Assembly (NCBI RefSeq): GCF_003668565.1
Contig: NZ_RCWJ01000002.1
Span: 496,001 to 560,000 of the forward strand
Direction: 5' to 3'
From: Mycetocola zhadangensis
Lineage (GTDB): Bacteria > Actinomycetota > Actinomycetes > Actinomycetales > Microbacteriaceae
Length of the DNA stretch: 64,000 nucleotides
In this document: positions 8,456-17,486 of the stretch, one piece after another
Layout of the letters: each line of letters opens with the position of its first letter
Position numbering within the stretch: the stretch's first letter is position 1
Program-made: the position numbers and the translations under genes
The notes under the pieces: generated by a model
The model's database searches: none
The model's input: the letters and a program-made list of their open reading frames with translations, nothing else
What the model was told of the DNA's origin: nothing

Positions 8456-8470
8456 TAGACTCGGTGTGTG
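8456..8470 (+). promoter_or_regulatory. Leaderless promoter -10 (TAGACT) of the aminotransferase gene
   Basis: TAGACT (8456-8461) is followed by exactly six bases and then GTG, so transcription should begin at the start codon. There is no Shine-Dalgarno. Confidence 0.6.
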
Positions 8471-9598
8471 ACTTTCACCCCCGCAAACGCAGATCATGCA
8501 GTACCTCCGGCAGTGGTGAAGCTTCGACCGGAGATCCTGGCGACCCCGCCATACCGGCAGGGCAAACCCGCGGGGGATGACGCCTTCAAGTTGTCGAGCA
8601 ACGAAAACCCCTATCCGCCACTTCCCGGCGTGATCGAGGCGGTCGTCGCTGCTGGCGCTTTTAACCGTTACCCCGACGCGAGTGCCTCGGCTTTGCGGCA
8701 GGTGCTCGCCGAGAAACACGACGTGACACCGGATGAGCTGCACATCGGCTCCGGCTCAGTTGCCCTGCTCAGCCAGTTCATCACGGCGGCCGCCGGCCCC
8801 GGCGACTCGGTGGTGTACGCCTGGCGTTCGTTCGAGGCCTACCCGGGACTCGTCACCGTCGCCGGCGCCGAAAGCGTCCAGGTACCCAACCGAGCCGATG
8901 GTTCGCACAACCTCGACGCCATGGCCGCCGCGATTGATGAGCGCACGCGTGTCGTCATCGTGTGCACACCCAACAATCCAACGTCGACGATCGTTACGGC
9001 AGCCGACTTCAGCGACTTCATGGCGAAGGTGCCGAGCGATGTTCTTGTGCTCCTCGACGAGGCATACGCCGAGTTCGTCACCCACCCGGATGCCGTGAAC
9101 GGGCTGACCCTGACCGGTCGGTACTCGAACCTCGTCGTGCTGCGCACCTTCTCCAAGGCCTACGGGCTCGCCGGGCTCCGCGTCGGTTGGGCGCTCGGGC
9201 CCATCGCCATCCTCGATGCGGCTCGCGCGACGGCGATCCCGCTCTCGGTGACACAACCGGCGCAATCGGCGGCGATCGCGTCACTCGCTGTGGAAACCGA
9301 GCTGCTCGAACGAGTGAGCCGCCTTGCGGCGCTGCGTGACAGCATCCGTTCATCAATGATTGAGCAGGGCTGGACCATTCCCGATGCGCAGGGCAACTTC
9401 GTCTGGCTGGCGACTGGCGAGGAAACGCTCGAAGCGAATGAGACGTTCCTGCGGCACGGTATCGTGGCGCGAGCGTTTGCCGGGTCAGGGATCCGGATCT
9501 CGATCGGCGAAGACGAGTCTGTGGAGAAACTCCTACGTGCAAGCGCAGACGTTGTGGCATCTCTACCAGCTGGGCATTCGGCCCGGCGGTTAGGTTAG
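8468..9598 (+). CDS. hisC: Histidinol-phosphate / aromatic aminotransferase
   Basis: This 376-residue PLP enzyme is of fold type I, subfamily HisC. Visible motifs are [11 protein letters not shown] near the N terminus, [14 protein letters not shown] and the Schiff-base lysine in [15 protein letters not shown] (about residue 229). The family makes histidinol phosphate, and in actinobacteria close relatives serve as phenylalanine/aromatic aminotransferases (Pat). It lies outside any his operon and just before 2-oxo acid dehydrogenase genes, so an aromatic or branched-chain role is possible. The GTG start is fixed by the leaderless promoter. Confidence 0.87.
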   Translation: MTFTPANADHAVPPAVVKLRPEILATPPYRQGKPAGDDAFKLSSNENPYPPLPGVIEAVVAAGAFNRYPDASASALRQVLAEKHDVTPDELHIGSGSVALLSQFITAAAGPGDSVVYAWRSFEAYPGLVTVAGAESVQVPNRADGSHNLDAMAAAIDERTRVVIVCTPNNPTSTIVTAADFSDFMAKVPSDVLVLLDEAYAEFVTHPDAVNGLTLTGRYSNLVVLRTFSKAYGLAGLRVGWALGPIAILDAARATAIPLSVTQPAQSAAIASLAVETELLERVSRLAALRDSIRSSMIEQGWTIPDAQGNFVWLATGEETLEANETFLRHGIVARAFAGSGIRISIGEDESVEKLLRASADVVASLPAGHSARRLG

Positions 9599-9605
9599 GA
9601 CAATG
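9591..9605 (+). promoter_or_regulatory. Leaderless promoter -10 (TAGGTT) of the E1alpha gene
   Basis: TAGGTT (9591-9596) lies six bases before ATG 9603 and overlaps the end of the aminotransferase gene, giving the dehydrogenase operon its own start site. Confidence 0.55.
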
Positions 9606-10742
9606 GCGGAAACCGAAACGACGTCCCTCACGCCCCCGGTTCAGGTACTGGCAGCTGATGGGACTTTCTCTCCGACGGCATCGGCTGAGCCATATCTGCC
9701 GTACCTTGAGGCGCTCAGCGACTCGGACCACGAGCAGTTTTACCGCGACATGGTCACGGCTCGCGCGTTCGACACCGAGGCGGCCAACCTGCAGCGGCAG
9801 GGGCAGCTTGCGCTATGGCCACCGTGCCACGGGCAGGAGGGTGCTCAGGTCGGATCCGGGCGCGCCGCACGGTCTCAGGATCACATCTTCCCGTCCTATC
9901 GGGAGCACGCGGTCGGGCTGATTCGTGGCGTCGACCTGCTCGGCATCATCGAGGTCATGCGGGGGACGACGCACTCCGGCTGGGATGTTGCTGACCCGCG
10001 CAACGGAAACTTCCGCCCGTACACCCTCGTCATCGGCGCCCAGGCGCTGCACGCGACCGGGTACGCCATGGGAGTGAAGTTTGACGGCGCAACGGCGACC
10101 GGAAACCCGGAGACCGACGAAGCCGTGATGGTCTACTTCGGTGATGGGGCGACGAGCCAGGGCGACGTCAACGAAGCGATGATCTTCGCGGCGAGTTACC
10201 AGACGCCGCAGGTGTTCTTCCTGCAGAACAACCACTGGGCGATCAGCGTTCCGGTGACGACCCAGTCACGCACGCCGCTGTTCGAGCGTGCTCGCGGCTT
10301 CGGCCTGCCAGCTGTGCAGGTCGACGGCAACGACGTGCTCGCCAGCTACGCCGTCTCGGCCAAGCACCTCACTGATGCTCGGTCAGGTGGCGGCCCGCAG
10401 CTGATCGAGGCACTCACCTACCGAATCGGTGCGCACACCACCAGTGACGACCCGACCAAGTACCGCACACAGGACGTCACGGACTCGTGGATCGCGAAGG
10501 ATCCGATTGTTCGGTTCGAGGCGTACCTCCGCAATAAGGGAGCGTCCGAGGAATTTTTCACCGGTGTAATCGCCGACGCGAAGGACTTCACGGCGGACAT
10601 TCGCGCGCGGACACATGCGATCGAGGACCCCGACCTGAGCTTCATGTTCGACAGTGTTTACAGCGAGGATCACCCGGTGATGACCGAACAGCGCGAGTGG
10701 CTGTCAGCGTACGAGCGCAACATGGCCGGAGGCGCAGCATGA
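9603..10742 (+). CDS. 2-oxo acid dehydrogenase E1 component, alpha subunit
   Basis: This 379-residue thiamine-diphosphate subunit decarboxylates pyruvate or branched-chain 2-oxo acids. The ThDP motif GDGATSQGDVNEAM begins near residue 180 and ends in the usual QNN. Other family blocks are HGQEGAQVG, PSYREHAVG and YRIGAHTTSDDPTKYR; the last is typical of branched-chain E1alpha. It overlaps the E1beta start by 4 bp (ATGA). Substrate cannot be settled from sequence; branched-chain 2-oxo acids are favoured. Confidence 0.93.
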   Translation: MAETETTSLTPPVQVLAADGTFSPTASAEPYLPYLEALSDSDHEQFYRDMVTARAFDTEAANLQRQGQLALWPPCHGQEGAQVGSGRAARSQDHIFPSYREHAVGLIRGVDLLGIIEVMRGTTHSGWDVADPRNGNFRPYTLVIGAQALHATGYAMGVKFDGATATGNPETDEAVMVYFGDGATSQGDVNEAMIFAASYQTPQVFFLQNNHWAISVPVTTQSRTPLFERARGFGLPAVQVDGNDVLASYAVSAKHLTDARSGGGPQLIEALTYRIGAHTTSDDPTKYRTQDVTDSWIAKDPIVRFEAYLRNKGASEEFFTGVIADAKDFTADIRARTHAIEDPDLSFMFDSVYSEDHPVMTEQREWLSAYERNMAGGAA

Positions 10743-11737
10743 CTTTGAGCATCGATGCGCAGGTCGCGACCATGCCGATGGCCAAGGCACTCAACGCCGG
10801 GCTTCGCCAGGCGATGGCCGAGAACGACAAGGTTCTCCTGATGGGCGAGGACATCGGCAAGCTCGGCGGTGTTTTCCGCATCACCGAAGGTCTGCAGGCC
10901 GAGTTCGGTGAGGGGCGGGTGCTCGACACTCCGCTTGCCGAGTCCGGCATCATCGGAACAGCGATCGGACTGGCCATGCGCGGCTACCGTCCGGTGTGCG
11001 AAATCCAGTTCGACGGATTCATTTACCCGGGCTTCAACCAGATCACCTCGCAGTTGGCGAAACTGACCAACCGCAACGAGGGTTCGATGCAGATGCCCGT
11101 TGTCATTCGGGTGCCGTACGGCGGACACATTGGTGCCATCGAGCACCACCAGGAGAGCCCGGAGGCGTACTTCGCGCACACCGCCGGCCTCCGCTCGGTT
11201 AGCCCGTCGACACCGAATGACGCGTACTGGATGATCCAGGAAGCTATTGCGTCCAACGACCCGGTGATGTTCTTCGAGCCGAAGAGCCGCTACTGGCCCA
11301 AGGGTGAGGTTGACCTCTCCGGATCGGCAGCATCGCTTCACGCGAGTCGTGTCGTGCGCACAGGTACCGACGCCACGGTGGTCGCGCACGGCGCCATGGT
11401 GAGCGTTCTGCTTGCGGCTGCTGAGCTCGCCGCGGCCGAGGGCATCAGTCTCGAGGTCGTCGACCTGCGTTCGATCTCACCGATCGACTACACGCCGATT
11501 CTCGAAAGTGTGCGCAAGACCGGTCGGCTCGTGGTCGCCCAGGAAGCGCCGGGCAACGTCTCGGTCGGGTCCGAGATCGCCGCGACCGTCGCCGAGCGCG
11601 CCTTCTATTCGCTCGAAGCGCCGGTCCTTCGCGTCTCCGGTTTCGACGTTCCTTTCCCACCGGCCAAGCTCGAGGCGCTCTACCTGCCAGACGCTGACCG
11701 CATCCTCGAAGCCGTCGATCGGGCGCTCGCCTACTAG
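10739..11737 (+). CDS. 2-oxo acid dehydrogenase E1 component, beta subunit
   Basis: This 332-residue transketolase-like subunit pairs with E1alpha to form the heterotetrameric decarboxylase. Recognisable blocks are [38 protein letters not shown] and [15 protein letters not shown], with the C-terminal domain ending [19 protein letters not shown]. The start overlaps the E1alpha stop, so expression is coupled one to one. The E2 gene follows after 25 bp. Confidence 0.95.
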   Translation: MTLSIDAQVATMPMAKALNAGLRQAMAENDKVLLMGEDIGKLGGVFRITEGLQAEFGEGRVLDTPLAESGIIGTAIGLAMRGYRPVCEIQFDGFIYPGFNQITSQLAKLTNRNEGSMQMPVVIRVPYGGHIGAIEHHQESPEAYFAHTAGLRSVSPSTPNDAYWMIQEAIASNDPVMFFEPKSRYWPKGEVDLSGSAASLHASRVVRTGTDATVVAHGAMVSVLLAAAELAAAEGISLEVVDLRSISPIDYTPILESVRKTGRLVVAQEAPGNVSVGSEIAATVAERAFYSLEAPVLRVSGFDVPFPPAKLEALYLPDADRILEAVDRALAY

Positions 11738-11762
11738 TCGCTTGCCGACCGAATGGAGAACC

Positions 11763-13079
11763 ATGAGTGAGTTCCAATTTTTGATGCCGGATGCCGGTGA
11801 AGGGCTCACCGAGGCCGAAGTGGTCTCGTGGAAAGTCGCGCCAGGTGACGTCGTCGAGCTCAACCAGGTGATCGTCGAAATCGAGACAGCCAAGTCGCTC
11901 GTCGAACTGCCGTCGCCGTACGAGGGCACCGTGGCGTCAATTCTCGTTACCGAGGGCACCACTGTCGATGTCGGCACACCGATCATCACGATCAGTGCAG
12001 CGGATGCCGGTGGCCAGGCGGCCGCGGAGGTCGCCCCGCCCACCATCTCGACCGAATTCGCCGAAGCGGTCGCTGATACCCGGGGAACCGTCGACGACGA
12101 GGCACCAGGAGCGGTCCTCGTCGGTTACGGTGATGCCGGTCACGTGTCATCGCGTCGCCGCGCGCGGACGCGTGCCGTCCCGCCTGCCGCACGACAGGCA
12201 TCCGTTCCTCCCGCTCCAGGACCGGTGATCGCGAAGCCACCAATCCGCAAGCTGGCCAAGGACCTCGGTGTGAACCTGTCGCTGGTCACCGGAACCGGTA
12301 TCGGGGGAGAGGTCACCCGCGATGACGTCGTGCGCGAGGCGGGCCAGGCCAGTGTTTTCCGAAACATTGAGACGCCCGAGTGGGGCGACACCCGCGAAGA
12401 GCGGATCCCGGTCAAGGGCGTGCGCAAGCAGATCGCCAGCGCGATGGTCGAGTCGGCGTTCAAGGCACCGCACGTGTCGCTGTTCGTTGATGTTGACGCC
12501 ACCCGCACGATGGAGTTCATCAAGCGACTCAAGAACTCGACCGACTTCGCCGGTGTGAAGGTGTCGCCGCTTCTGATCATGGCGAAGGCAATGATCTGGG
12601 CTGTGCGCCGCAACCCGACGGTCAATGCTGCGTGGACCGACGAGGAGATCATCGTCCGCCACTTCGTGAACCTCGGGGTCGCCGCCGCGACTCCGCGCGG
12701 GTTGATCGTTCCGAACGTCAAGGAAGCGCAGGCGATGACGCTGCTCGAACTCGCGCAGGCACTCGAACAACTCACCCTGACCGCTCGTGAGGGCAAAACA
12801 CCGCCGGCTGACCAGCAGAACGGCACGATCACGATCACCAACATCGGTGTGTTCGGTATGGATACAGGAACCCCGATCCTCAACCCGGGTGAGGTTGCGA
12901 TCGTGGCCCTCGGCACCATCAAGCAGAAGCCGTGGGTCGTCGATGGCGAGGTGCGACCGCGCTTCGTGACGACGCTCGGCGCATCGTTCGATCACCGAGT
13001 TGTCGACGGTGATGTGGCGTCGCGGTTCCTGGCCGACGTTGCGTCGATCATCGAGGAACCCGCGCTCCTGCTCGAGTAG
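11763..13079 (+). CDS. Dihydrolipoamide acyltransferase (E2) of the 2-oxo acid dehydrogenase complex
   Basis: This 438-residue core protein transfers acyl groups from E1 to CoA. It has one N-terminal lipoyl domain (Lys44 in [12 protein letters not shown]), a linker, a peripheral-subunit binding domain around residues 158-195 ([29 protein letters not shown] has the expected pattern), and the catalytic domain ending with DHRVVDGD (catalytic His near residue 410). No E3 gene follows, so lipoamide dehydrogenase must be encoded elsewhere. Confidence 0.95.
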   Translation: MSEFQFLMPDAGEGLTEAEVVSWKVAPGDVVELNQVIVEIETAKSLVELPSPYEGTVASILVTEGTTVDVGTPIITISAADAGGQAAAEVAPPTISTEFAEAVADTRGTVDDEAPGAVLVGYGDAGHVSSRRRARTRAVPPAARQASVPPAPGPVIAKPPIRKLAKDLGVNLSLVTGTGIGGEVTRDDVVREAGQASVFRNIETPEWGDTREERIPVKGVRKQIASAMVESAFKAPHVSLFVDVDATRTMEFIKRLKNSTDFAGVKVSPLLIMAKAMIWAVRRNPTVNAAWTDEEIIVRHFVNLGVAAATPRGLIVPNVKEAQAMTLLELAQALEQLTLTAREGKTPPADQQNGTITITNIGVFGMDTGTPILNPGEVAIVALGTIKQKPWVVDGEVRPRFVTTLGASFDHRVVDGDVASRFLADVASIIEEPALLLE

Positions 13080-13115
13080 TCGGTTCGAGTAGTCGGTTGT
13101 GTGGCGGGTTCTCGC

Positions 13116-13766
13116 TTAGAACCCGCCTCCGAAGTCTCCTCCGCCGCCGAAGTCTCCTCCGCCGCCGAAGTCTCCTCCGAAACCGCCGCCGTCATAACCA
13201 CCGGCGCTGTAATCGCCGCCAGCATCACCGCCGGCATCCGCTCCTGACTCGCCTCCATCTGAGCCCGACTCCTCGCTGCTTCCTTCGGCTCCAGCCTCCG
13301 ATGACGGGTCGGGAAGGAAGGTGCTGACCAGCGCGGACGCGATGAAGTAGCCGGCGACAGTGCCTAGCAGTGAACTCCCCACCATGCTGCCGAAGCTCGG
13401 TCCGGTCATGGTGCGTTCCATCGTTCCCGGTTGACGCAGCTCCGAACGGGTGGCCGACTGGGCAAGCGAGTGTGCGTCATCGCCGCGCGGTGCGTCCCCC
13501 GGTGCGGCGTCGGCGGTCAGCTGGGTAAACAGCAACCGTCGCTGCTCGGGTGTGAGCTTCGCAAAAGCCTCTTCGTGAGCCTGCTCGATCGCCTCGGGAG
13601 GAGCGGTTCGCAGGAGGTAGCGGTAGCGTTCGACAGCGATCTCGTCTTCGCTGCGCGGGGCCTGTGCTGATCCGCCCTGCGCGGCGCGGGGCTGCGGACG
13701 ATACTGCGGTGTTGGGCGCTGGGCGTCCTGCTGCCCTGTGCCAAATAGTCTGTCGAAAAAACCCAT
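13116..13766 (-). CDS. Putative membrane protein with a glycine-rich repeat tail
   Basis: This 216-residue protein starts MGFFDRLFG and has a proline/glutamine-rich linker. Next come a helical segment (VERYRYLLRTAPPEAIEQAHEEAFAKLTPEQRR), a hydrophobic span (VGSSLLGTVAGYFIASALVSTFL) and an acidic Ser/Gly-rich region. It ends in (GGDFGG)-type repeats. The start at 13766 has GGGAG upstream on the minus strand. The bulk of the protein has no function I recognise. Confidence 0.72.
   Translation of the reverse strand: MGFFDRLFGTGQQDAQRPTPQYRPQPRAAQGGSAQAPRSEDEIAVERYRYLLRTAPPEAIEQAHEEAFAKLTPEQRRLLFTQLTADAAPGDAPRGDDAHSLAQSATRSELRQPGTMERTMTGPSFGSMVGSSLLGTVAGYFIASALVSTFLPDPSSEAGAEGSSEESGSDGGESGADAGGDAGGDYSAGGYDGGGFGGDFGGGGDFGGGGDFGGGF
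13129..13178 (-). repeat. 18-bp in-frame tandem repeat coding the Gly/Asp/Phe tail
   Basis: The unit CCGAAGTCTCCTCCGCCG (plus-strand reading) occurs twice exactly at 13129-13146 and 13147-13164, then partly again from 13165. Each copy codes six residues of the glycine-rich tail. Identity at the DNA level points to recent slippage. Confidence 0.8.
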
Positions 13767-14216
13767 GAGCTGCTCCCTGCGTCGTGACGATTTTCTACAG
13801 TTTATGAGCGGATGCCGTGAGCCGACTGCAAAACCGAACTCGCTCGTGACCGGGCAAACGCTCGTGGCTTTCACGGCTGCTGTTGGGCGAGGGCCCAGCG
13901 AAAAACAAGGTCCATCGGGGTTTCTGTTAGGCTGGTCCACGGCCATGATGGCCGTAACGCTAGTCCGCGGACGAATGTGACACAGGAATGTCGCGCATTC
14001 GGACGTATGGTCCTGTGACGTTGGCGGCGGCCCCATGGCTGCGCCAGCACAGCTCCCGAATCGCTTCAGACGCACTTGACGTCGCCGCTTGATGGGTGGA
14101 GCGTGTGCATTCGTCCCCGACCCGGTCGAAACTAACGAAAACGCCGCGCAGGCATCCCGTTTTTCGCGGGAGCGCCACGAAAGTGACCGGTGCCTTTGCG
14201 CGCGCTCGGAGAAAAT
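13767..14216 (+). promoter_or_regulatory. 450-bp non-coding leader before the glycine-betaine transporter operon
   Basis: No convincing gene is present. A -10-like TAGGCT lies at about 13929, which would give a 5' leader of roughly 275 nt. Within it is an inverted repeat, CACAGGA (13981-13987) with TCCTGTG (14011-14017), and a short CCCG/CGGG hairpin near 14156-14170. One CGGATGCC copy sits near 13812. Osmotic control of the transporter could act here, but I cannot match the leader to a known riboswitch. Confidence 0.35.
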
Positions 14217-15563
14217 GTGACCAACGCTGTTGCCGTTGAGGTAAACAATGTCTACAAAGTCTTTGGCAAAAAGCCACGTGATGTCGTTAAGCGACTGAAG
14301 GCGGGCGCATCGCGGGGTGAGCTGACAGCTCAGGGAACTGCCGCTGTCATCGACGCGAGCTTTGAGGTGAAGCAGGGCGAAATTTTCGTCGTGATGGGCC
14401 TCAGCGGCTCGGGCAAGTCGACGCTCATTCGTATGCTCAACGGTCTACTTGAGCCGACTTCCGGTTCGGTTGCCGTCTACGGCTCTGCGGTAAGCGGAGT
14501 TCCGGCTAAGCAGCTTCGCGAGGTTCGTCGCTCGAAAATCTCCATGGTCTTCCAGCACTTCGCGCTGTTGCCGCACCGCACGGTGCTTGACAACGCCGCA
14601 TACGCGCTCGAGGTTCAGGGTGTTCCCCTCGCTGAGCGCCGGGAACGTGCCCAGAAGGTCGTCTCCCGGGTCGGCCTCTCCGGCTGGGAAGACAAGCTCC
14701 CTGGCGAACTCTCCGGCGGAATGCAGCAGCGAGTCGGCCTCGCCCGCGCTCTCGCTGCCGACACCGACGTGCTCTTGATGGACGAAGCCTTCTCGGCGCT
14801 CGACCCGCTGATCCGCCGCGAGATGCAGGAACAGCTCGTCGATCTGCAGCAGGAGCTGGGCAAAACCATCATCTTCATCACGCACGACCTCAACGAGGCC
14901 ATGTTCCTCGGCGACCGCATCGCGGTCATGCGTGACGGACGCATCGTGCAGGTCGGCACGCCAGACGAGATCCTCACCGACCCGGCCAACGACTACGTTG
15001 CCCAGTTCGTTCAGGACGTCGACCGTGCCCGTGTGCTCACCGCCGCCGGTGTGATGGAGCCGGCTCGCGCCGTCGTCTCCGGCTCTGCCGGACCCCGCGC
15101 CGCACTCCGCACCATGCGCGACATGCAGACCTCCGCAGCCTTCGTTGTCGGAAATGGCCGCAAGCTGCTCGGAGTGGTTTACGACCGCGACGTGCTCACT
15201 CACGTCAAGGCGGGCAACCGCGACCTCATGACAATCGTGCGTAACGACCCGGCTACCGTCGGCCCCGACCAGTATCTGGTCGACCTGTTCGAGCCGGCAG
15301 CCGAAAGCCAGCTGCCTGTCGCGGTCGTCGACGAGCAGGGCCGTCTGCTTGGCGCGATTCCTCGCGTCACGCTCCTCGCCGCACTCGCCAACGTTCCAAC
15401 AACCACGGGTGAAAACCAGGTCATCGAAACTCCGGCAACCGTTGCCGTAGAGGTCATCACCCAGACACTTCGCGAAACCGCCGGAATGACCGACGAGTCC
15501 GAGGTACCGAAAGCATCCACCGCCGACGAAAATTCGGCAGCTCGTGAAGGGAGCTTCGCGTAA
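14217..15563 (+). CDS. Glycine betaine/proline ABC transporter ATP-binding protein with CBS domains
   Basis: This 448-residue ATPase powers uptake of betaine-type osmolytes. The Walker A motif GLSGSGKST is at residues 61-69; signature LSGGMQQRVGLARAL and Walker B DVLLMDEAFSALD follow. The N-terminal KKPRDVVKRLKAG extension is typical of OpuAA/ProV. The C-terminal part, from about residue 285, is a tandem CBS module, which in OpuA senses ionic strength or c-di-AMP. The GTG start at 14217 follows GGAGA. It overlaps the fused permease gene by one base (TAATG). Confidence 0.94.
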   Translation: MTNAVAVEVNNVYKVFGKKPRDVVKRLKAGASRGELTAQGTAAVIDASFEVKQGEIFVVMGLSGSGKSTLIRMLNGLLEPTSGSVAVYGSAVSGVPAKQLREVRRSKISMVFQHFALLPHRTVLDNAAYALEVQGVPLAERRERAQKVVSRVGLSGWEDKLPGELSGGMQQRVGLARALAADTDVLLMDEAFSALDPLIRREMQEQLVDLQQELGKTIIFITHDLNEAMFLGDRIAVMRDGRIVQVGTPDEILTDPANDYVAQFVQDVDRARVLTAAGVMEPARAVVSGSAGPRAALRTMRDMQTSAAFVVGNGRKLLGVVYDRDVLTHVKAGNRDLMTIVRNDPATVGPDQYLVDLFEPAAESQLPVAVVDEQGRLLGAIPRVTLLAALANVPTTTGENQVIETPATVAVEVITQTLRETAGMTDESEVPKASTADENSAAREGSFA

Positions 15564-17380
15564 TGGACTTCCGCATTCCGATCGGCCAGTGGGTCGAAGG
15601 CTTCGTCGACATCCTCACCGACACGCTCCAGCCCCTCTTTGATGTGCTGCGCGCCGTCTTCCTCGGCCTCTACGATCTCGTCAACCTGATCCTCATAACC
15701 CCACCGTTCTGGATCATCATCGTTGCGTTCGCCGTTCTCGGCTTCTTCGCCAAAGGTTGGAAGCTCGCCGTCGGCATCGTCGTCGGCTTCGGCCTGATCT
15801 TTGCCGTTGATCAGTGGGACAACGCGATGGACTCTCTGTCCCTCGTGCTCGTGGCGAGTGTCATCGCCATCCTGGTCAGCGTTCCACTCGGCATCCTCGG
15901 CGCACGGTCAGACACGGCATCGAGGATTCTCAAGCCGATCCTCGACTTCCTGCAGACCATGCCGGCGTTCGTGTACCTCATCCCGGCACTCATCCTGTTC
16001 CGCGTCGGCGTTGTTCCCGGCATCGTTGCGACGATCCTGTTCGCACTCGCCCCAGGCGTTCGGCTCACCGAGCTCGGCATCCGTGGTGTTGACAAGGAAG
16101 TTGTTGAAGCTGGCCATGCCTTCGGATCGTCACCGTTCCGCATCCTTCGCCAGATCCAGCTGCCCCTCGCGATGCCGAGCATCATGGCCGGTGTGAACCA
16201 GGTCATCATGCTGTCGCTCTCCATGGTGGTCATCGCCGGCATGGTTGGCGCTGGCGGCCTGGGTGGCGATGTTGTCGCCAGCCTGAACCGCATCGATATC
16301 GGTCTCGGTTTTGAAGCCGGTCTGAGCGTTGTGATCCTTGCGATCGTGCTTGACCGTTTGACGGCGTCCCTCGGTCTCCGTAAGCCCAAGGCGAAAAAAG
16401 CTGCTGTCGCACAGGCAGTGGAGTCATCCGGATCCGATTCAGGTAAGCAGCTCGCCGCGTCTCGATCAGGCGGAGCATTCCTGACGAAGAAGAACGGTGC
16501 GATCGCTGTCGGCGTCGCCGCCGTCACTACGGCCGCCGTGATCGGCATCGTCGGATTCGTGAACCCAGCACCCGGATCTGCCGAGGGTGAAGAGAAAACC
16601 GACCTCTCCCTCGCCGTTTTCAACGGTTGGGACGAGGGAGTCGCGACAAGCTGGCTCTGGAAGACCATCCTGGAGGACGAGGGCTACTCGGTCGAACTCG
16701 AACTCGCTGATCCCGCGCCCGTCTTCGAAGGACTTGCGTCGGGCGACTACGACTTCACCACCGACGTCTGGCTGCCGAACACTCACGCCGAGTACCTCGA
16801 CAGTTACGGCGACGAAATCGTGGAGCTCGGAGCCTGGAACAAGGACTCGAAACTCACCCTCGCCGTGAACGAAGACGCCCCGATCGACACGATCGCGGAA
16901 CTGGCCGATAATGCTGATCTGTTCGGCAATCGCATTGTTGGCATCGAGCCTGGCGCCGGGCTCACCGCCGCCATGGAGAACGAAGTCATCCCGACCTACG
17001 GTCTGGACAACATGGAGTTCCTCACGTCGTCGACAGCGGCCATGCTGTCCGAGCTGAAGAGCGCAACCGACAAGGGTGAGAACGTCGTGGTGACTCTGTG
17101 GGAGCCGCACCGTGCCTACGCGCAGTTCCCGGTGAAAAACCTTGAGGACCCCGAGGGTGCTTTCGGGGAGGCCGAGAGCCTCTACAGCTACGGAAGCAGC
17201 GAATTCGCCGAGACATCGCCGAAGGCTGCCGGCTGGCTTGAGGACTTTGAAATGGACAGTGAGACCCTCATGTCACTCGTGAAGGCGATGTTCATCGACT
17301 ACGACGGAGACGACTACGGTCCCGTCGTTGAGAAATGGGTCGAAGACAACCAGGAGTATGTCGACGGGCTGACCTCCTAA
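15563..17380 (+). CDS. Fused glycine betaine ABC permease and substrate-binding protein (OpuABC type)
   Basis: This 605-residue protein joins two transporter parts. Residues 1-280 are a multi-pass permease with the EAA-type loop EAGHAFGSSPFRILRQIQLPLAMPSI. A charged linker and one more membrane segment (about 311-333) lead to an OpuAC-type binding domain from about 342. That domain has candidate cage tryptophans in FNGWDEG, DVWLPNTH and TLWEPHRA. The arrangement tethers the receptor to the outer face, as in Lactococcus OpuA. The ATPase gene overlaps upstream, and a paralogous free binding lipoprotein follows. Confidence 0.93.
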   Translation: MDFRIPIGQWVEGFVDILTDTLQPLFDVLRAVFLGLYDLVNLILITPPFWIIIVAFAVLGFFAKGWKLAVGIVVGFGLIFAVDQWDNAMDSLSLVLVASVIAILVSVPLGILGARSDTASRILKPILDFLQTMPAFVYLIPALILFRVGVVPGIVATILFALAPGVRLTELGIRGVDKEVVEAGHAFGSSPFRILRQIQLPLAMPSIMAGVNQVIMLSLSMVVIAGMVGAGGLGGDVVASLNRIDIGLGFEAGLSVVILAIVLDRLTASLGLRKPKAKKAAVAQAVESSGSDSGKQLAASRSGGAFLTKKNGAIAVGVAAVTTAAVIGIVGFVNPAPGSAEGEEKTDLSLAVFNGWDEGVATSWLWKTILEDEGYSVELELADPAPVFEGLASGDYDFTTDVWLPNTHAEYLDSYGDEIVELGAWNKDSKLTLAVNEDAPIDTIAELADNADLFGNRIVGIEPGAGLTAAMENEVIPTYGLDNMEFLTSSTAAMLSELKSATDKGENVVVTLWEPHRAYAQFPVKNLEDPEGAFGEAESLYSYGSSEFAETSPKAAGWLEDFEMDSETLMSLVKAMFIDYDGDDYGPVVEKWVEDNQEYVDGLTS

Positions 17381-17395
17381 GAACGAAAAATCCGA

Positions 17396-17429
17396 CTGTT
17401 GCCGGGGCACAAACTCGCCCCGGCAACAG
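17396..17429 (+). terminator. Strong intra-cluster hairpin between fused permease and free binding protein
   Basis: A 13-bp stem (CTGTTGCCGGGGC at 17396-17408 paired with 17417-17429) has an 8-nt loop. No U-tract follows, so it may be a partial terminator or an mRNA-stabilising element that sets the ratio of the lipoprotein to the permease. Confidence 0.6.
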
Positions 17430-17486
17430 CTATTTCCGCTCCACGCTTCACCTCACACCGCCTTCCCCGGCGGACGAAAGGTTCAC

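Noticed and set aside
13767-14216. Known riboswitch (c-di-AMP or glycine type) before the osmolyte transporter
   Set aside because: I could not find the conserved core of either class; only generic inverted repeats are visible.
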